DNA of 34,379 nucleotides from Ettlia oleoabundans. Taxonomy: Eukaryota; Chlorophyta; Chlorophyceae; Chlamydomonadales. The DNA lies in contig JAAMXP010000141.1 in the NCBI GenBank assembly GCA_019693395.1, positions 5,093 to 39,471 on the forward strand, in the 5' to 3' direction. Under the pieces are notes generated by a model. The model was not told where the DNA came from. It was given only the letters and a program-made list of their open reading frames with translations, and made no database searches. This document shows, in pieces, positions 1 through 11,180 of this stretch; position 1 is the first letter of the stretch; each line of letters begins with the position of its first letter. A program made the translations under genes and the position numbers.

Positions 1-3000
1 AACAGCCACGCCATGCCATCCAAAGCAGCACCCACCTGAGTGAGGCACGGAGCCGTATTTACGGAGGTCAAGGTAGCCAGAGTAAGCCTCAAGAGGCATG
101 CCCGACTCTGCAGGCCCACAGCGTAGGCGCAAAGCAGGGTTGGATGTCAGTCAAGCGCACGACCATAACGCAAGGGGGTGGTTCGCAGTATGGGGCATAC
201 AACATCCTGCAAGCTGGTATCAACTTTTGCCAGTTACATTCAATGGCCGGTATGTTGCCCAGCTGCAAAAGTCATTGTTGCAAATTGCAAGCCAAGCAGA
301 GAGCCAGTAACAATGCAGTCGCAAGCAAGCACACCTGTGATGCGTCTTGTAAGGACGTCAAGCCGGTCCTCACGCTGCGACCCGCCCACAAGCTCGCCAA
401 CCTGCACGCAGCCAAAGCCAGGGCTCAGGTAGGCAGCATGCCATGCACATGCCACAGTCATGTGATGCTGGTCAGGCATTCATGGACTACCATGGGCATG
501 CAGATTGCTGCAGATATCGCCAACAAAACAATACTTCTGCAGGTGCAGGCTCCTGTTTCCTCCCCTCCGGCGCCTGCAACCCACCTTAGGCACAAGCACA
601 TCCATCGCGGCCACGGTCTTGCCGTCGTCGTTCAGCCGCATGTAAAACGCCTATGGGTAGCACAGAAAGGACAGGAAGGAAGATGAATAACAGTATGCCA
701 TGGCAGAGCACCAAACCCTGCCGCTGCGACTTTGGAATAGCACTGTACTGTGTTGATGTGCCCCACAAATCAAACAAACAAACCCCCATCCCTGCAGGCT
801 ACAACCCCCTCTGCATATGCCGTGTTCACCCCACATACCCCACCACACACCCAGTGACGCAGCCAAAACCCCCACCCACCTTGATTTCCTTGGGGTAGTT
901 GTACACAATGATGGGCTGCTTGAAAACCTCCTCGGTCAGGTAGCGCTCGTGCTCACTCTGCATTCAACAACATACGGAGCATGGCGGCGGTCAGGAAATT
1001 GATATAATGGAGCACAAGGGACCATGATGCACTGTGACAGGAAATCCGGTTGCCTGGGGCAGCATAGAAAGAGGAGCAGGAAATGGGCAGCAAGCGCCAG
1101 CACCGGGGCATCCTCCACTCCATTCCTGGCTAGAGAGTTTGGCCCGGGACCTCTCCCGCCACTGATCAAAGCACTCATATCGCGCAGCAATGCCATTCCG
1201 GAACACACAGGTAGTATTACTACACCAAAAATCTTCCACCCCACCTGCATGTCGATGCCCCATGACACGGGGAACTCGAACTTCTTCTCCCCCCGCGCCA
1301 CCACCCCCTCCAGCAGCTCAATCGCCTCGGTGTAGCTGACACGCTTGAACGAGGAACCCGCAACCTGCTCAGGTGACACAGCAAACATTAGCAGGGACAA
1401 CAGTGAAAGTTGGAGCAGGAGGGGGGCCGGGAGTGGCAATGGAGCCGGCAGTGGGTCAGAGAGATTGTAATGCGCAGAAATCAGAGATCTATGTCTAATG
1501 CACAGCCTCCCCGCCAGTCGCTGCTCATCCGTAGGCTGACAACCACGAAGCTTACTGGGTGCAAACGCACAAACCCTCAAGCATACACGTGCAATGCATC
1601 ACCAACCACCAGCCTGGGGGCTGCCCTGACACGCCATTGCACACCTGCTCTAGCCGCGCAATGGCTCCCTTGTCAATCATGCTGTTGATGAACTCCAGGT
1701 CTGGCCGGCAGTTGTTCAGCAAGTAGCGGCAGCAATACCGCACGTAGTCCTCCGCGCACTGCATGTCATCTGCACGGTGGGGTGGGGTGGGGTGGGGGGG
1801 GGGGGGCAACCAAAGGATTGAGAAGGAAACGAGGCGTTGGTGCGCAAGAGGCCCAGGAATGGGAAATGGAAAGTTGGGGACAAGACGCAAGGAGCAAGCA
1901 GCCACCTATTTAAATGCTCAGCGCATGCCGCGTCAATGCTACTTGGAATCGCACCTAGGCTCAAGTCTCTGCCAGTACCGCCTGACTACCCCAGCACGAA
2001 ACCCGCCTCCACCCCCCGGTGGTCCAGCAGACGAACCCACCTGTGAGGTCGCAGAAGGCCATCTCCGGCTCAATCATCCAGAACTCGGCCAGGTGGCGTG
2101 CGGTGTGCGAGTTCTCAGCACGGAAGGTGGGGCCTGCAATAGGTAGGCATCGTTGCAAGCACAAGTGTAATGCGCAGGTGGTCAACAATTGGGCGGTGGG
2201 TAATCTATGTACAGCTAGCTGTTTATGCCATGCTATGCCCTGCAGGATAGCCGTTACAGCAGACTACAAACGTGCTGCGCCCACTCTCTAGCGTGCCTTT
2301 CGATGGTAAGCCCCCTCACCCCCTCACAACCACCCACCCATCCACACATCATCATCCCCTCCAGCACACAACATACGACCGCCTGCCTCTAGGCTCACCG
2401 AATGTGTAGATGTTGGAGAGGGCACATGCGTAGTACTCGCCGTTGAGCTGACCGCTGACGGTAAGGTACGCAGGGCGGGAGAAGAAGTCCCTGCTGTAGT
2501 CAACGCTGCCCTCTGCCGTGCGCGGGATGCCGCCAGCGTTGCGAGCGCTGCACAAGCGATGGGTGTTGCGAGGTCAGGGTGGTCGGCTGTATGGGAGGAG
2601 TTCAGTGCGTCATTACACGTGCCATTGAGCACTGTGAATCAGAGTCTTTTGAACTTCCTTAATGAACTAGTCATCAATTAAGCTTGCAAGTTGTTAAACC
2701 AACCAAACAAACAAACTCCTACCAACCCACCTCTCCTCCGCCTTAGCCAGTTCCTCCTTGACCTTAAGCAGCGCCGCCACCGCCTCCTTGCTGGACTTGG
2801 CCAACTCCTTGTCCTCCTTGTTGGCAGCAGCAGCGGACTTAGCCTCCTTCACAGCAGCACCCTGCGCCGCAACCTGCATCATCGACCAAGTGCAGATATG
2901 CATGGGTAAGTCGCTTCTGCGCTTGCTGACTCAGGCACACCAAAGGCGCCACAAACTGGCTGCTGCATCATTAACAAGCAGAGCTGGCATGGAGCCATGG

Positions 3001-5865
3001 CTTCCACACCTTGCCAGGCACAGGAAGGGACAACAGGCGATATAACGCCACGATAGATGCATCCTGGCATGAATGCTGCCAGGCAGAGCGCCAGCAATGG
3101 GTCTCACCGCTCCCCACCTTTTCTCTGAGTGCCGCCAACTCCTCTGGGCTGGGTGGCGGCACCTCAGGCTCCTCATCAATCTTATTCAGCAGTGTAGTGA
3201 CCTGCGGGAGTGGGTGAAGCGGACAGGTGATCAAGCAATGGCTGCATAGCACACCGTTGCATATGGAGCACAGTGCTGGCGCTGTCTTGAGCAGCCCAGG
3301 ATGGCGCAGCGCGTCCGCCAATATGACAGGTGGGCCCGCAAATTCACCCACCTGGAACATCTCTCCAGCACCCTCGCAGTCGGAGGCAGTGATGATGGGG
3401 GTGTGCACGTAGAGGAAGCCGCGCTCCTGGATTAATAAATCAGGATGGGAAGAGGGGAAGGGGCAGAGGACAAACAACATGAGCTGGAGGAGGTCAGAGG
3501 GTAACCGAGATGCAGGATGGGACAGGTATAACTCAGGTCGAACGTCGTGTGATACAACTACATGCGCCAGTGCATGCTGTGGGCAGCAGCAGCGGGCAGT
3601 TGCACCTGGAAGAAGCGGTGGGTGGCGTAGGCAAGGGCGTTACGGATGCGTGCCACAGCGCCAATGGTGTTGGTGCTGCAGAGAGGACACGGTGGACAAA
3701 AGGAGGCGGCGGCGAGGCACAGTGCAAAGGTCAGCAAGCCAGTCACAATGGGGTCGCGAGCTCATTCATTGTTGCCCACCAAGCACATGTGTATGTATGT
3801 CAGCACACACATGTGTATGTATGTCAGCACAAAGCCCAACTTTTGGCGATTCACGCTGCTCCTCGTGTCTTTGACCATACATGTGACTATACTTTGCGGG
3901 AGCAAAGCGGCGCTGCTTCAAGCCATTGCCATCTGTTCCGCTTCCAAATGTCACTGCCATGCCCGCTGCCAGCGTGCAGTATCAGGGGTGCTGGCATCAC
4001 CATGCCTCACCGTGGCCTCAGGTGCGCCTTCTCGCGCAGAAACTCAAACGACTGCTTCTTCTTGGCCAGTGGGTATTCTGCGGGGTCTGTGCCACCCACG
4101 TGAACCACCTTGGTAGCCTTAAGCTCAACCTGGGAGGCGAGCAAGGTGGACACATAGCAGATAAGAACAGCCAGGTGTGGAAGGGGAACAACAGCTGCAA
4201 GGGCAGCCTCAACAACAGTCATGTCTTCCGTTGATTCATCGTCAAGGGTGGCGAAGGCAGTGAGCAGGAGAGAGATTGAGGGGCACACAGCAGTGGTTGC
4301 AGGAGAGCAGGAACGACTTGGGTGGTGCGAGAGAGGGTGGTATGTTGTGACCATCCGACACAGACCGCCCCACGGAGTGGCGCATTCATAGGTCGCCTGG
4401 GGAGGCTGCCTTAATGAGAGACGTTTATTGTGCGAAGGCCAACTAGAGGAGGACCTCAAAGTGGGTGCAAGCACCCACTCATCCACCACTCTCGACCTTC
4501 GGTTGGCAGGGCTTAGACAGGCATGAAGCAGGGCAGCAACGGGCAGCCGGCAGGAAATGCCAAGCAAGCTGCAGCACAGCGATGCTTGCCGCACAACTCG
4601 CAGGAACTTAGCACAGTAAGTGAGCCAGTGAGACTTTTGGCCAACCACCCACCTTCTGCTTCGTGCCAGGTGGCGTCTCTGCCAGCACGCCCTCAACCAG
4701 CACGCAGGTGCTGGTGGGCGTCAGCTGCCGCAGCCCGCCAACCTCTTCTCCCACCTCCTTGGTCACCATGATCTGCGCAAAACAAGACGACACGACGACA
4801 GGTGTGCTATGGATGACACAAGCGCTAGGACATGGGAGGGATGCTGCAAAAGTGATATGAGGGATAGAAGCTGGCTGGGATGCCCCGATCTGCATAGCAG
4901 CGGGATGATGGGTTTGTGTATGCTAAATGTCGTGACCATCCGACGCAGACCGCCCCATGGTTGGGTGGCTCGGATCGAGCCGGGACGGCAGCTTTAATGA
5001 GAAACGTTTGCTGTGCGAAGGCTAACTAGAGGAGGACCTCAAGGCAAGCGCACGCGCCTGCTCATCCACCACTCTCGACCTTCGGTGCCAGGCAGAATAG
5101 CAGCATATGCATGCAGTTATGCAGCTGCATGCTGCCAGTAGTGGCAAGTGTAAGCACCCTTGCTGCTGCTCACTCAGACTGTACTTGCATGGCGAGGCCT
5201 GCTGTCGAGGTGCTTAGCAACCCTGACGGTCATACAGCGATCACGCACCGCCGTGCACAACCAACCAGCCCACATACCTGGATGTTCTGGAAGCAGCTGC
5301 CATCGTTGACCTCAAGGAAAGCAAAGGTGCCGGCGCCCGCCTCGCGGCCCGTCTTGACCCAGCCGCCGATGCGGATAGTCTTACCCACCAGGTTCAAGCC
5401 CTGGCTCTCAGACTCGAGAACGCTGCTGACCAGGGTGCGGCCATACGAGCGGGAGTATGGCGCCACCAACTCCAGCTCTGCCTCCTTCTTCTTCAAAGTG
5501 GCCTGCACCGACAACCCAGAGTTGCAGAAGGATGCTGAGCAAGCAGCAAGCGACGGACGGCAGCAGAGGCGGCGGCGGGTGCATGCCAGCCTTTGCATGT
5601 GGTGCATTGCCCCCACCTGCAGCGTCTCCAGCTGCTGTCTAAGTGCCTCAACCTCTTCCGCCGTCACGCTGCTGCCGTTGGCCTCCGTCATCTTATCTGT
5701 GGTGGTGCTGGTCGCCGTACACAAGGCTCGTCGCTGTGTTACTCTGCTGCTGATCTGCTGCTGCGGAAAGTTGGTTGCTGCGCTGGGCGGCTTGCACAAA
5801 GCGGCCCGACTGGCTCCACGGGTCAACAGGCGGAGTTGCTGGGCCAACAGGCGGCAGCCTTGCAT
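1..5865 (-). CDS. Asparaginyl-tRNA synthetase, plant type, organelle-targeting N-terminus (3' end outside window)
   Basis: This class II synthetase charges tRNA-Asn with asparagine. Exons on the minus strand: 5865-5617, 5502-5278, 4772-4653, 4129-4011, 3675-3606, 3426-3352, 3201-3118, 2873-2731, 2547-2399, 2133-2041, 1769-1645, 1364-1245, 957-880, 650-585, 401-335 and 107-36. All have GT-AG borders and the frame is kept for 618 codons. Residues 1-83 are a basic, Ser/Ala-rich leader resembling a mitochondrial or plastid presequence. The OB-fold anticodon domain follows ([25 protein letters not shown]), then motif 1 ([20 protein letters not shown]), a charged helical insert at about 287-375 like the one in plant cytosolic enzymes, motif 2 ([20 protein letters not shown]), [12 protein letters not shown], and [11 protein letters not shown], which marks AsnRS. 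The last visible residues are [13 protein letters not shown]. Motif 3 (about 30 residues) must lie off the window, after the phase-1 donor at 35. An internal Met near 5694 could give a leaderless cytosolic form. Confidence 0.95.
1776..1806 (+). repeat. G-rich tract (GGGGT repeats ending in a 13-G run)
   Basis: Several GGGGT units followed by 13 consecutive G bases (1794-1806) lie in an AsnRS intron, where the transcript is C-rich. The DNA strand could form a G-quadruplex. It sits 7 bases upstream of the acceptor-side exon border at 1769 on the minus strand, so it supplies the polypyrimidine tract of that splice site. Homopolymer length may be unreliable in the assembly. Confidence 0.8.
3784..3831 (+). 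repeat. Perfect 24-bp tandem duplication in an AsnRS intron
   Basis: Two identical, directly adjacent copies (3784-3807 and 3808-3831) of a unit beginning CACATGTGTATGTATG. It is intronic, and no function is seen. Confidence 0.85.
4340..4501 (-). ncRNA. Candidate H/ACA box snoRNA, copy A, in an intron of the AsnRS gene
   Basis: This 162-nt element lies in the sense orientation inside the intron 4130-4652. The 5' hairpin is closed by CGAAGG (4501-4496) pairing with CCTTCG (4438-4433). Its upper stem is GTGGGTGC/GCACCCAC (4478-4461), and an internal loop between the stems could serve as a guide pocket. ACAATA (4431-4426) follows directly and fits the hinge box AnAnnA. A second hairpin with an apical GGCG/CGCC stem and a CC-CCCC/GGGG-GG stem comes next. 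The element ends with ACA (4345-4343) exactly three bases before the assigned 3' end. Copy B has the same layout. The layout is seen in the sequence; the snoRNA identity is inferred, and the target RNA is unknown. Confidence 0.6.
4925..5084 (-). ncRNA. Candidate H/ACA box snoRNA, copy B, in the neighbouring AsnRS intron
   Basis: This 160-nt element lies in the intron 4773-5277 and is a diverged copy of the element at 4340-4501. The lower stem CGAAGG/CCTTCG is identical (5084-5079 and 5021-5016). The upper stem differs in sequence but still pairs (CAGGCGC with GCGCTTG, 5060-5045), so the changes are compensatory. The hinge box is ACAGCA (5014-5009). The 3' hairpin has GGCTC/GAGCC at its tip and GCCGTCCC/GGGGCGGT below it. 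ACA occupies 4930-4928, three bases before the assigned end. A dispersed repeat that happens to be structured is the alternative. Compensatory change, box positions and sense-strand intronic location favour a functional RNA. Confidence 0.6.
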
Positions 5866-6100
5866 CGGTGGTCTGCACGGGCGCAGCCGGCTGCCGATTG
5901 GTGGCGCTGTACAGAGCGCATTTCCCAGTTATAGCTCGCGTACTGCACGCAGTACACACCCTCACCGATCGAAATTTTGGGTAAAGAGCCCCCCCGAAGC
6001 AATTCAATGCTTCATATACTATGTGATTGAGACCACCGCGCTTGGCGCTCAACTCGAAACAAATGATCCCCATCTGATTCAGGCCGCTGGCCACGGGGCG
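5866..6100. promoter_or_regulatory. Shared upstream region of AsnRS (minus) and FANCA (plus)
   Basis: 235 bp separate the two divergent start codons. The region must hold the 5' UTRs and promoters of both genes. It is less GC-rich near 5990-6050. I see no clear TATA box placed for either gene. Confidence 0.5.
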
Positions 6101-9100
6101 ATGCATCCCGAAGTTCAAAGGCGATTGATCGCCGCACAGGTGGCAGGGAATTCGCCGGAGGCGGCGCTTACTGATATGCTGGAGTGCTGCCTGGCACTCC
6201 CGCCGCCACGCAGGGGTGACTGCGCTGAACTGCGAAAGCTGTTGCGGGCCCACCCCAAACCCTTGGTGATCCTGTCCATAGCAGCCAATGCCAGCGGGCA
6301 CCCCTGTTTCCTTGGAATGCTGCTAGCCCAGCTGCTGGGCAGCAGCATTGTGCACAGCGTTGAACTGCTGGAAGCCGTGCCACCCGGCGACTGGGCAGCG
6401 GCCCTTGGCAGCTTACAATGTGCTGCCAACAGCAGCACGCTTCTGCAGGCACCCAGGACATCAGCTGCGCAGGCTTTTGGCACCTTGGTAAATATGCTGG
6501 TGACATGCAGCGACAGCACAGAGCAGCATCGGGCTCAGCAGCAGCAGCAGCAGCAGCAGAAGCAGCGGCAGCAGGCCGAGAGGACGCTCGAGCACTTGAG
6601 GAAAGCCTGGGCTGCACCAAGCCCTGCTGAACCCAAGGGCAGCGATTCTCAAGGCTATGACAATAGCGGCGTTGATGGTGCATCGTTGCTGGCGGCAGCA
6701 GTGAGGGTGGTGGACCAAGAGGTGTTCCCCCGCCACAGGGCCCGCAGGTGTGCAGGTGGCAGCAGCGTTCAGGCAGGCTCATTTTGCTGTCAAAGCTGCA
6801 GAGCCTATGCCCTTCACATGCACTTTCTTCACCTGTAGTTCCACTGAATTTCGCGCTGCCCTGCTCGCTGTACACAGTTGGATTACGGGCGAGCTTGCGC
6901 GAGTGCTAGTGGCGACAGATGCCGACAGCCATGATTACCAGCAGCGCCCAGCATGCCAAGATGGTGTTAGCGCGGCTGCCTCTTGGCGTGCAGCTATGGC
7001 AGCCTTTGCAGCAGCGCTCCCAGCAGAGGTGGTTTTGCAACAGGTGCAGGCTGGCTTGGCGCAAGGGGCACTGCATGCTGTGCGAGCGGCCTCGCTGCTG
7101 GCGGCCACTGCTGCCTTGGAGCAGGCGTTGGTGCTTGGCATTGAGCAGTGGATGCAGCAGCAGGCTTCCGCAGCACTGCAGCAGCACGGGGATGGACAAC
7201 TCAAGTGCCTGCTGCTGCTGATGCGTCAGCTTTTGACGCAGTGGGTGCCCAGCCAGCGACAGCCGCCGCCCACCACTCCGCAGCGGTATGGTGGCTGGTT
7301 TGGCGCCACGCTCCTGTCGCCCCATCACCTGCCCCACCTGCAGTTCATGCTGCAGCAGCTGCTTATCCCAATGCTGCCTGAGGATGAGCTCAGCTGGGTG
7401 CAGGCCCAAGCAGACGCTCTGGGTGCACTGCTGCGTCAGGCTGGACAGCAGCAGCACCAGCAGACTCAGCTACCGGTCGCCACTGTGCAGCTTGTAGAGG
7501 AATACCTCAGCATGGTGCAGCAGCGAATCAAGGCGGAGCGGCAGCAGGACCAGCAGCAGCAACAACCACTGCAGCAGCGCCCCGATGGCATTACAGTAGG
7601 GGCAGCTGCCGATAGCGGCAGCGGTGGCGTGCACATTGCCCCATCGACCAACCTGCAGAAGGGGCGAGAGATTATGGCAGGGCTGCTTCAAGTGCGTGGA
7701 GCATTAACACGACAGATACTGTGTGTTGTTTGTTGGGCAGGGGATCGCCTTGCCCCAGCCTACTAAGGCCCTTACTAGGTGGACTCAAGTGCTGGTTGTC
7801 TGACAGTGCCGCGCTGCTGACCTGCTTGCAGGAGTTTGAGCAGGGTGGTGGCCAGCTGAGGGCAGCCACACTGGCCGCTATGCAGGTGGGTGAGGTTGTG
7901 ACATTTTGGTAAGTGGGCGAGTCATGCCGTCGTTGTTTGTCGGCTTCCAGAGCTGTTGTTGCCTTTGAGTGCCTGCACCCACGTGTCATCCCATGCCTCT
8001 GACAGCCATCTGCTTGCACCCACGCACCAGTCACGCCCGCCTCTCCCGCTTCAATGGCTGTGTTGCCGCCACTGTCACTTTCCATAGGCCAAGGCCGCCA
8101 ATGTGTTCACCCGAGGTGAGCTGCACAACATGCTGGCACCCGCTCTGCTGGAGCCATGTGCCGACACGGCGACTGCTGCTCAACGGGCGGAGCTGATGCG
8201 GGTGGGGAGCTGCATCCTGACAGGGCGGTGCCGGTGCAGGCGGTTTCCTGCATAGTGCTCTGTCGCATGCCTGACGGAACTGTGCTGCTGGTTTTGCTGC
8301 GCTGGCGCTCTTTGCTGCCCTCGTGAAAGTGTCAAAGTATGACTGAGATTGTGCAAGTGCTCTACTTCTGGCTCCGTCCACCGCACTAACCCCACTGTTA
8401 CACCAACTTTTCTGTGCATGTGTGCCTGCCCACCTGTAGTACCTTCATGCAGAACTGTCGCGGCGCTGTGACGCGCACATCCCCCAGCATTTCCGCCCCG
8501 GTAGGTGCCCCGGGTGCAACTCCCGCGCGCTTGCTTTGCCACACATGTGTGGCTGATGTCTTGTATGTTGCCGCTGGAGAGGCAGCCACCGGTCTAGCAT
8601 GACCTTTCTCTGGGACAATATACAATTACTGCTTGACTCTGCTGTTTGCTGACGCCTCTTGCTGACTCCTCCCACCCCGCTGCCCTGGCCTTGTGTACTG
8701 TACATGTTTAGAGGCGGTACAGCAGTACCAGCAGCTCTGTCTGCAGGCCCAGTTGGAGGGAGCCTCACTGCAACAGCTGGCAGACAGGGCTGCAGACCTG
8801 TTAGTGACGCCCGCTGGCACTGGGTGCAGCACCAGCGGATGTACTGCCGGCAGCATCACCGGGCACCAGTTGCTGGATAGGATGGGGTGCCTCGTTCGCC
8901 AACACCTGCGCAGCTGGCAGCAGCTGCAGCAGCAGCATAAGTCAGGGCTACCCAGTGTGCAGATGGGTGGGTCCGGTTCTGCGCTGGCTGGCAAAGCGGC
9001 CGGGGTCAGCCCAGAACAGCTGGCAGACGTGCTGCTGCGCACCTTCACAGCCGCATACTGCGCCAGTGTTGGTCATCCTAGTGAAATGTCTAAGGGCAGC

Positions 9101-11180
9101 CCTGCGGTGGTTGCTGTTGCAGCACATGTGCTGAGCATCGCACACGAGGAGCCCCTGCTGCATGCACCGCTGCTGGATCGACTGCGGCACGCGCTGCTGC
9201 ATCGAAAAGGGCTGGCAGCCGCTGATGGGGAGCAGCAGGGGCAGCAGCAGTGGGGGCAGGGGCAGCACCCCCAACAGCAGCAGCAGCAGGAGATTGAGGC
9301 AGCAGCCATGCTGGCCAGCACAGCGGGCGCCCTGGTGCGCCCAGGCAATCAGGCGGAGCAGCATGCAAACGAGGCTGTGGCAGCCAGCGCAGCTGCCCTG
9401 CAGCCGCTGTTTGTGTGGCAGCAGCGGCAGTTACAAGCCCCAGGTGACCTGGGGAGCAGCGGCATAGGGCCAATGGAGATACCTGGCCCTGCCTGGCTGC
9501 AGCAGTTGCTTGAGAGGCTTCCCCTGGGTGGTGCAGCCAGCATGGCTCATGCCAGCCGTGTGGCAGCAGCCCACCTAAGCTGCATGCGACACTTTCAACG
9601 CCATGCTCTGCTCCCGGGCAGCCCCAGCAGCAGCTGCACCAGCGCAGCACTGCTTCTGCAGTGGGGCCAGCCCGCAGCAGCAGGTCTTTTGCCGGTGGCG
9701 GCGGCCTACGGGGGCCAGTTCATTTCCCGCATCGTGTTCCCAGCCTGCCTCGCAGCACTGCGCCTGCAGCAGTGGCTGCTGCTGCGGCTGTCAGTGGCAC
9801 AGCAGCTGATGGGCTGTGACCTAACACCAGGCAGCAGTCACAATGGCTGTAGCCACATAGCACCCTTTCCAAACGGCGCTTCCCCTGCAACCAAGCGCCA
9901 GCGTACGCAGCCTGCTGCTGCAGGACGGGTGCTTGAGGCCTGCTGTGCCTGCCTGGATTCAAAGGCATGTACACCACTGGTGGCGGCTGCAGGCGAGTGT
10001 CCTTGCAGCTTACGCAAGCAACTGCCTGCTCGCTCTTGGAGCTTGAGCAGGAAGATGTTTTCCTTTTCTCCCGTGATTGTCAAGCTTCAAGTGCATGTGA
10101 CCAGCTTTTCTCACTTCAACGACTTCTGGTTAATATAATATAATACGTACCCATGTTACCCTGTCCGCCTATTATCGGCCCATCCCCATCCACGCAGGCA
10201 ACCTGCCCCTGTCTGACATGCTCCGCTTGGAGGCTGCAGCCACAGCTGGCGGCAGCAGCGACCTGCTGCCTGCAGGCAGTGCGGATGCCGCCTTCCGCCT
10301 GTCTTGCGCGCTTTACCTCTCCAAAACTCCAGCGGGGCCAGCAAGTGAAGCCAACGGCGGCAGTTGCAAACCGGCAGATCAGCTACCCCCCCTGGCCAGC
10401 CTGGTACAACCACTGACAGCAGACAGTGCAGGTGGTGGTGCAGAGCTGGCAGCCGAGCACCCCCCAGCAGCTGCCCAGGGTGGCGAGGAGTGGGTAGTGA
10501 TACCAGACAGCCAAGAGGAGGAGGAGCATGAGCCAGCAGCGGCAATGCACCTGGACAAAGCAGCCTCCGCCACCGCCGCAGCAGCTCCTGCCGGCATTGG
10601 TGCCATGGCAACCGGTGTGTTGGTTGGGCTGGCTGCAACAGTGGCAACTGTGATGGTTCAGGCAGCAGCTGGGAGTGAACAGGAGCAAGAGGAGAGGCAG
10701 GGGGCAGCGGCAGTATCGGTGTGCCAGAAGGCTTGCGCTCAAATGGTCAGGCTGCTAGCCCTGCCCCAGCACCCAACTGACACCGGCGCAGTGGCACAGC
10801 TGCTGCCAGACCTGCTGTGCAGCCTGGTGCAGAGGTGCAGGGAGCAACTTGCAGTAGAGGCAACTGTCAGTGGACCCCAGGAGCAAAGGGCGAAGGCAGG
10901 GCAGGCGGTTCCCCTCCTGCTCTATGCTGACGAGGCACATGTGGAGCGAGTGCACCAGCTGATGCTGGCAATGGCCTCTGGGCTGCTCCTGGAGCTGCTG
11001 CCCCTTCCGCTAGGCAGCATGATGGATGCAGAGCTGCAGGAGCGGTGGCTAACAGCGCTGCACACGGCGCTGACTACCAGTAGCGACTCGACAGGCATTG
11101 AGCTTCTGAGCCTGCTGAAAACATGCGTATCTTTTGGTGTCCGCAGACAAGAGCAATGTATGCATTTACAAAAGATGTAA
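6101..11180 (+). CDS. FANCA: Fanconi anaemia group A (FANCA) homologue
   Basis: FANCA is a helical-repeat subunit of the nuclear Fanconi core complex, the E3 ligase that monoubiquitinates FANCD2-FANCI for interstrand crosslink repair. Exons: 6101-6747, 6839-7691, 7832-7885, 8088-8201, 8440-8500, 8712-9992 and 10198-11180. They sum to 3993 nt, giving 1330 aa against 1455 in human. Remembered features of human FANCA recur in order. YGGWFGATL near residue 360 parallels the WF motif. LVEEYLSMVQQRIK (about 434) parallels LLTDYISLAKTRL. FTRGELHNMLAPALLEP (about 525) parallels FRRPYYVSHFLPALLTP. QQYQQLCLQAQ parallels STYCQACSAAE. GGQFISRIVFPACLAAL parallels a later helical repeat. A polyglutamine run lies near residue 145. 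The intron at 9993-10197 begins with GC. The start is the first in-frame ATG beyond the AsnRS antisense region; an upstream exon cannot be excluded. No alignment was run. Confidence 0.7.
11166..11180. terminator. Candidate bidirectional polyadenylation signal (TTACA-5 nt-TGTAA)
   Basis: TGTAA is the usual poly(A) signal of chlorophyte algae. Here a plus-strand TGTAA (11176-11180) contains the FANCA stop codon. Five bases away, TTACA (11166-11170) gives TGTAA on the minus strand for the convergent eight-cysteine gene ending at 11484. I found no other copy on either strand between 11181 and 11484. Use of the signal is inferred. Confidence 0.35.

Noticed and set aside
4340..5084. Reading the paired intronic elements as a SINE or other transposon
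   Set aside because: No A/B box promoter, poly(A) tail or target-site duplication is seen, and base changes preserve pairing. A genome-wide copy count could reopen this.
5111..6100. Long plus-strand frame upstream of FANCA
   Set aside because: Its first two-thirds is the antisense of AsnRS exons 1 and 2, which have strong homology. I start FANCA at the ATG at 6101, after that overlap.
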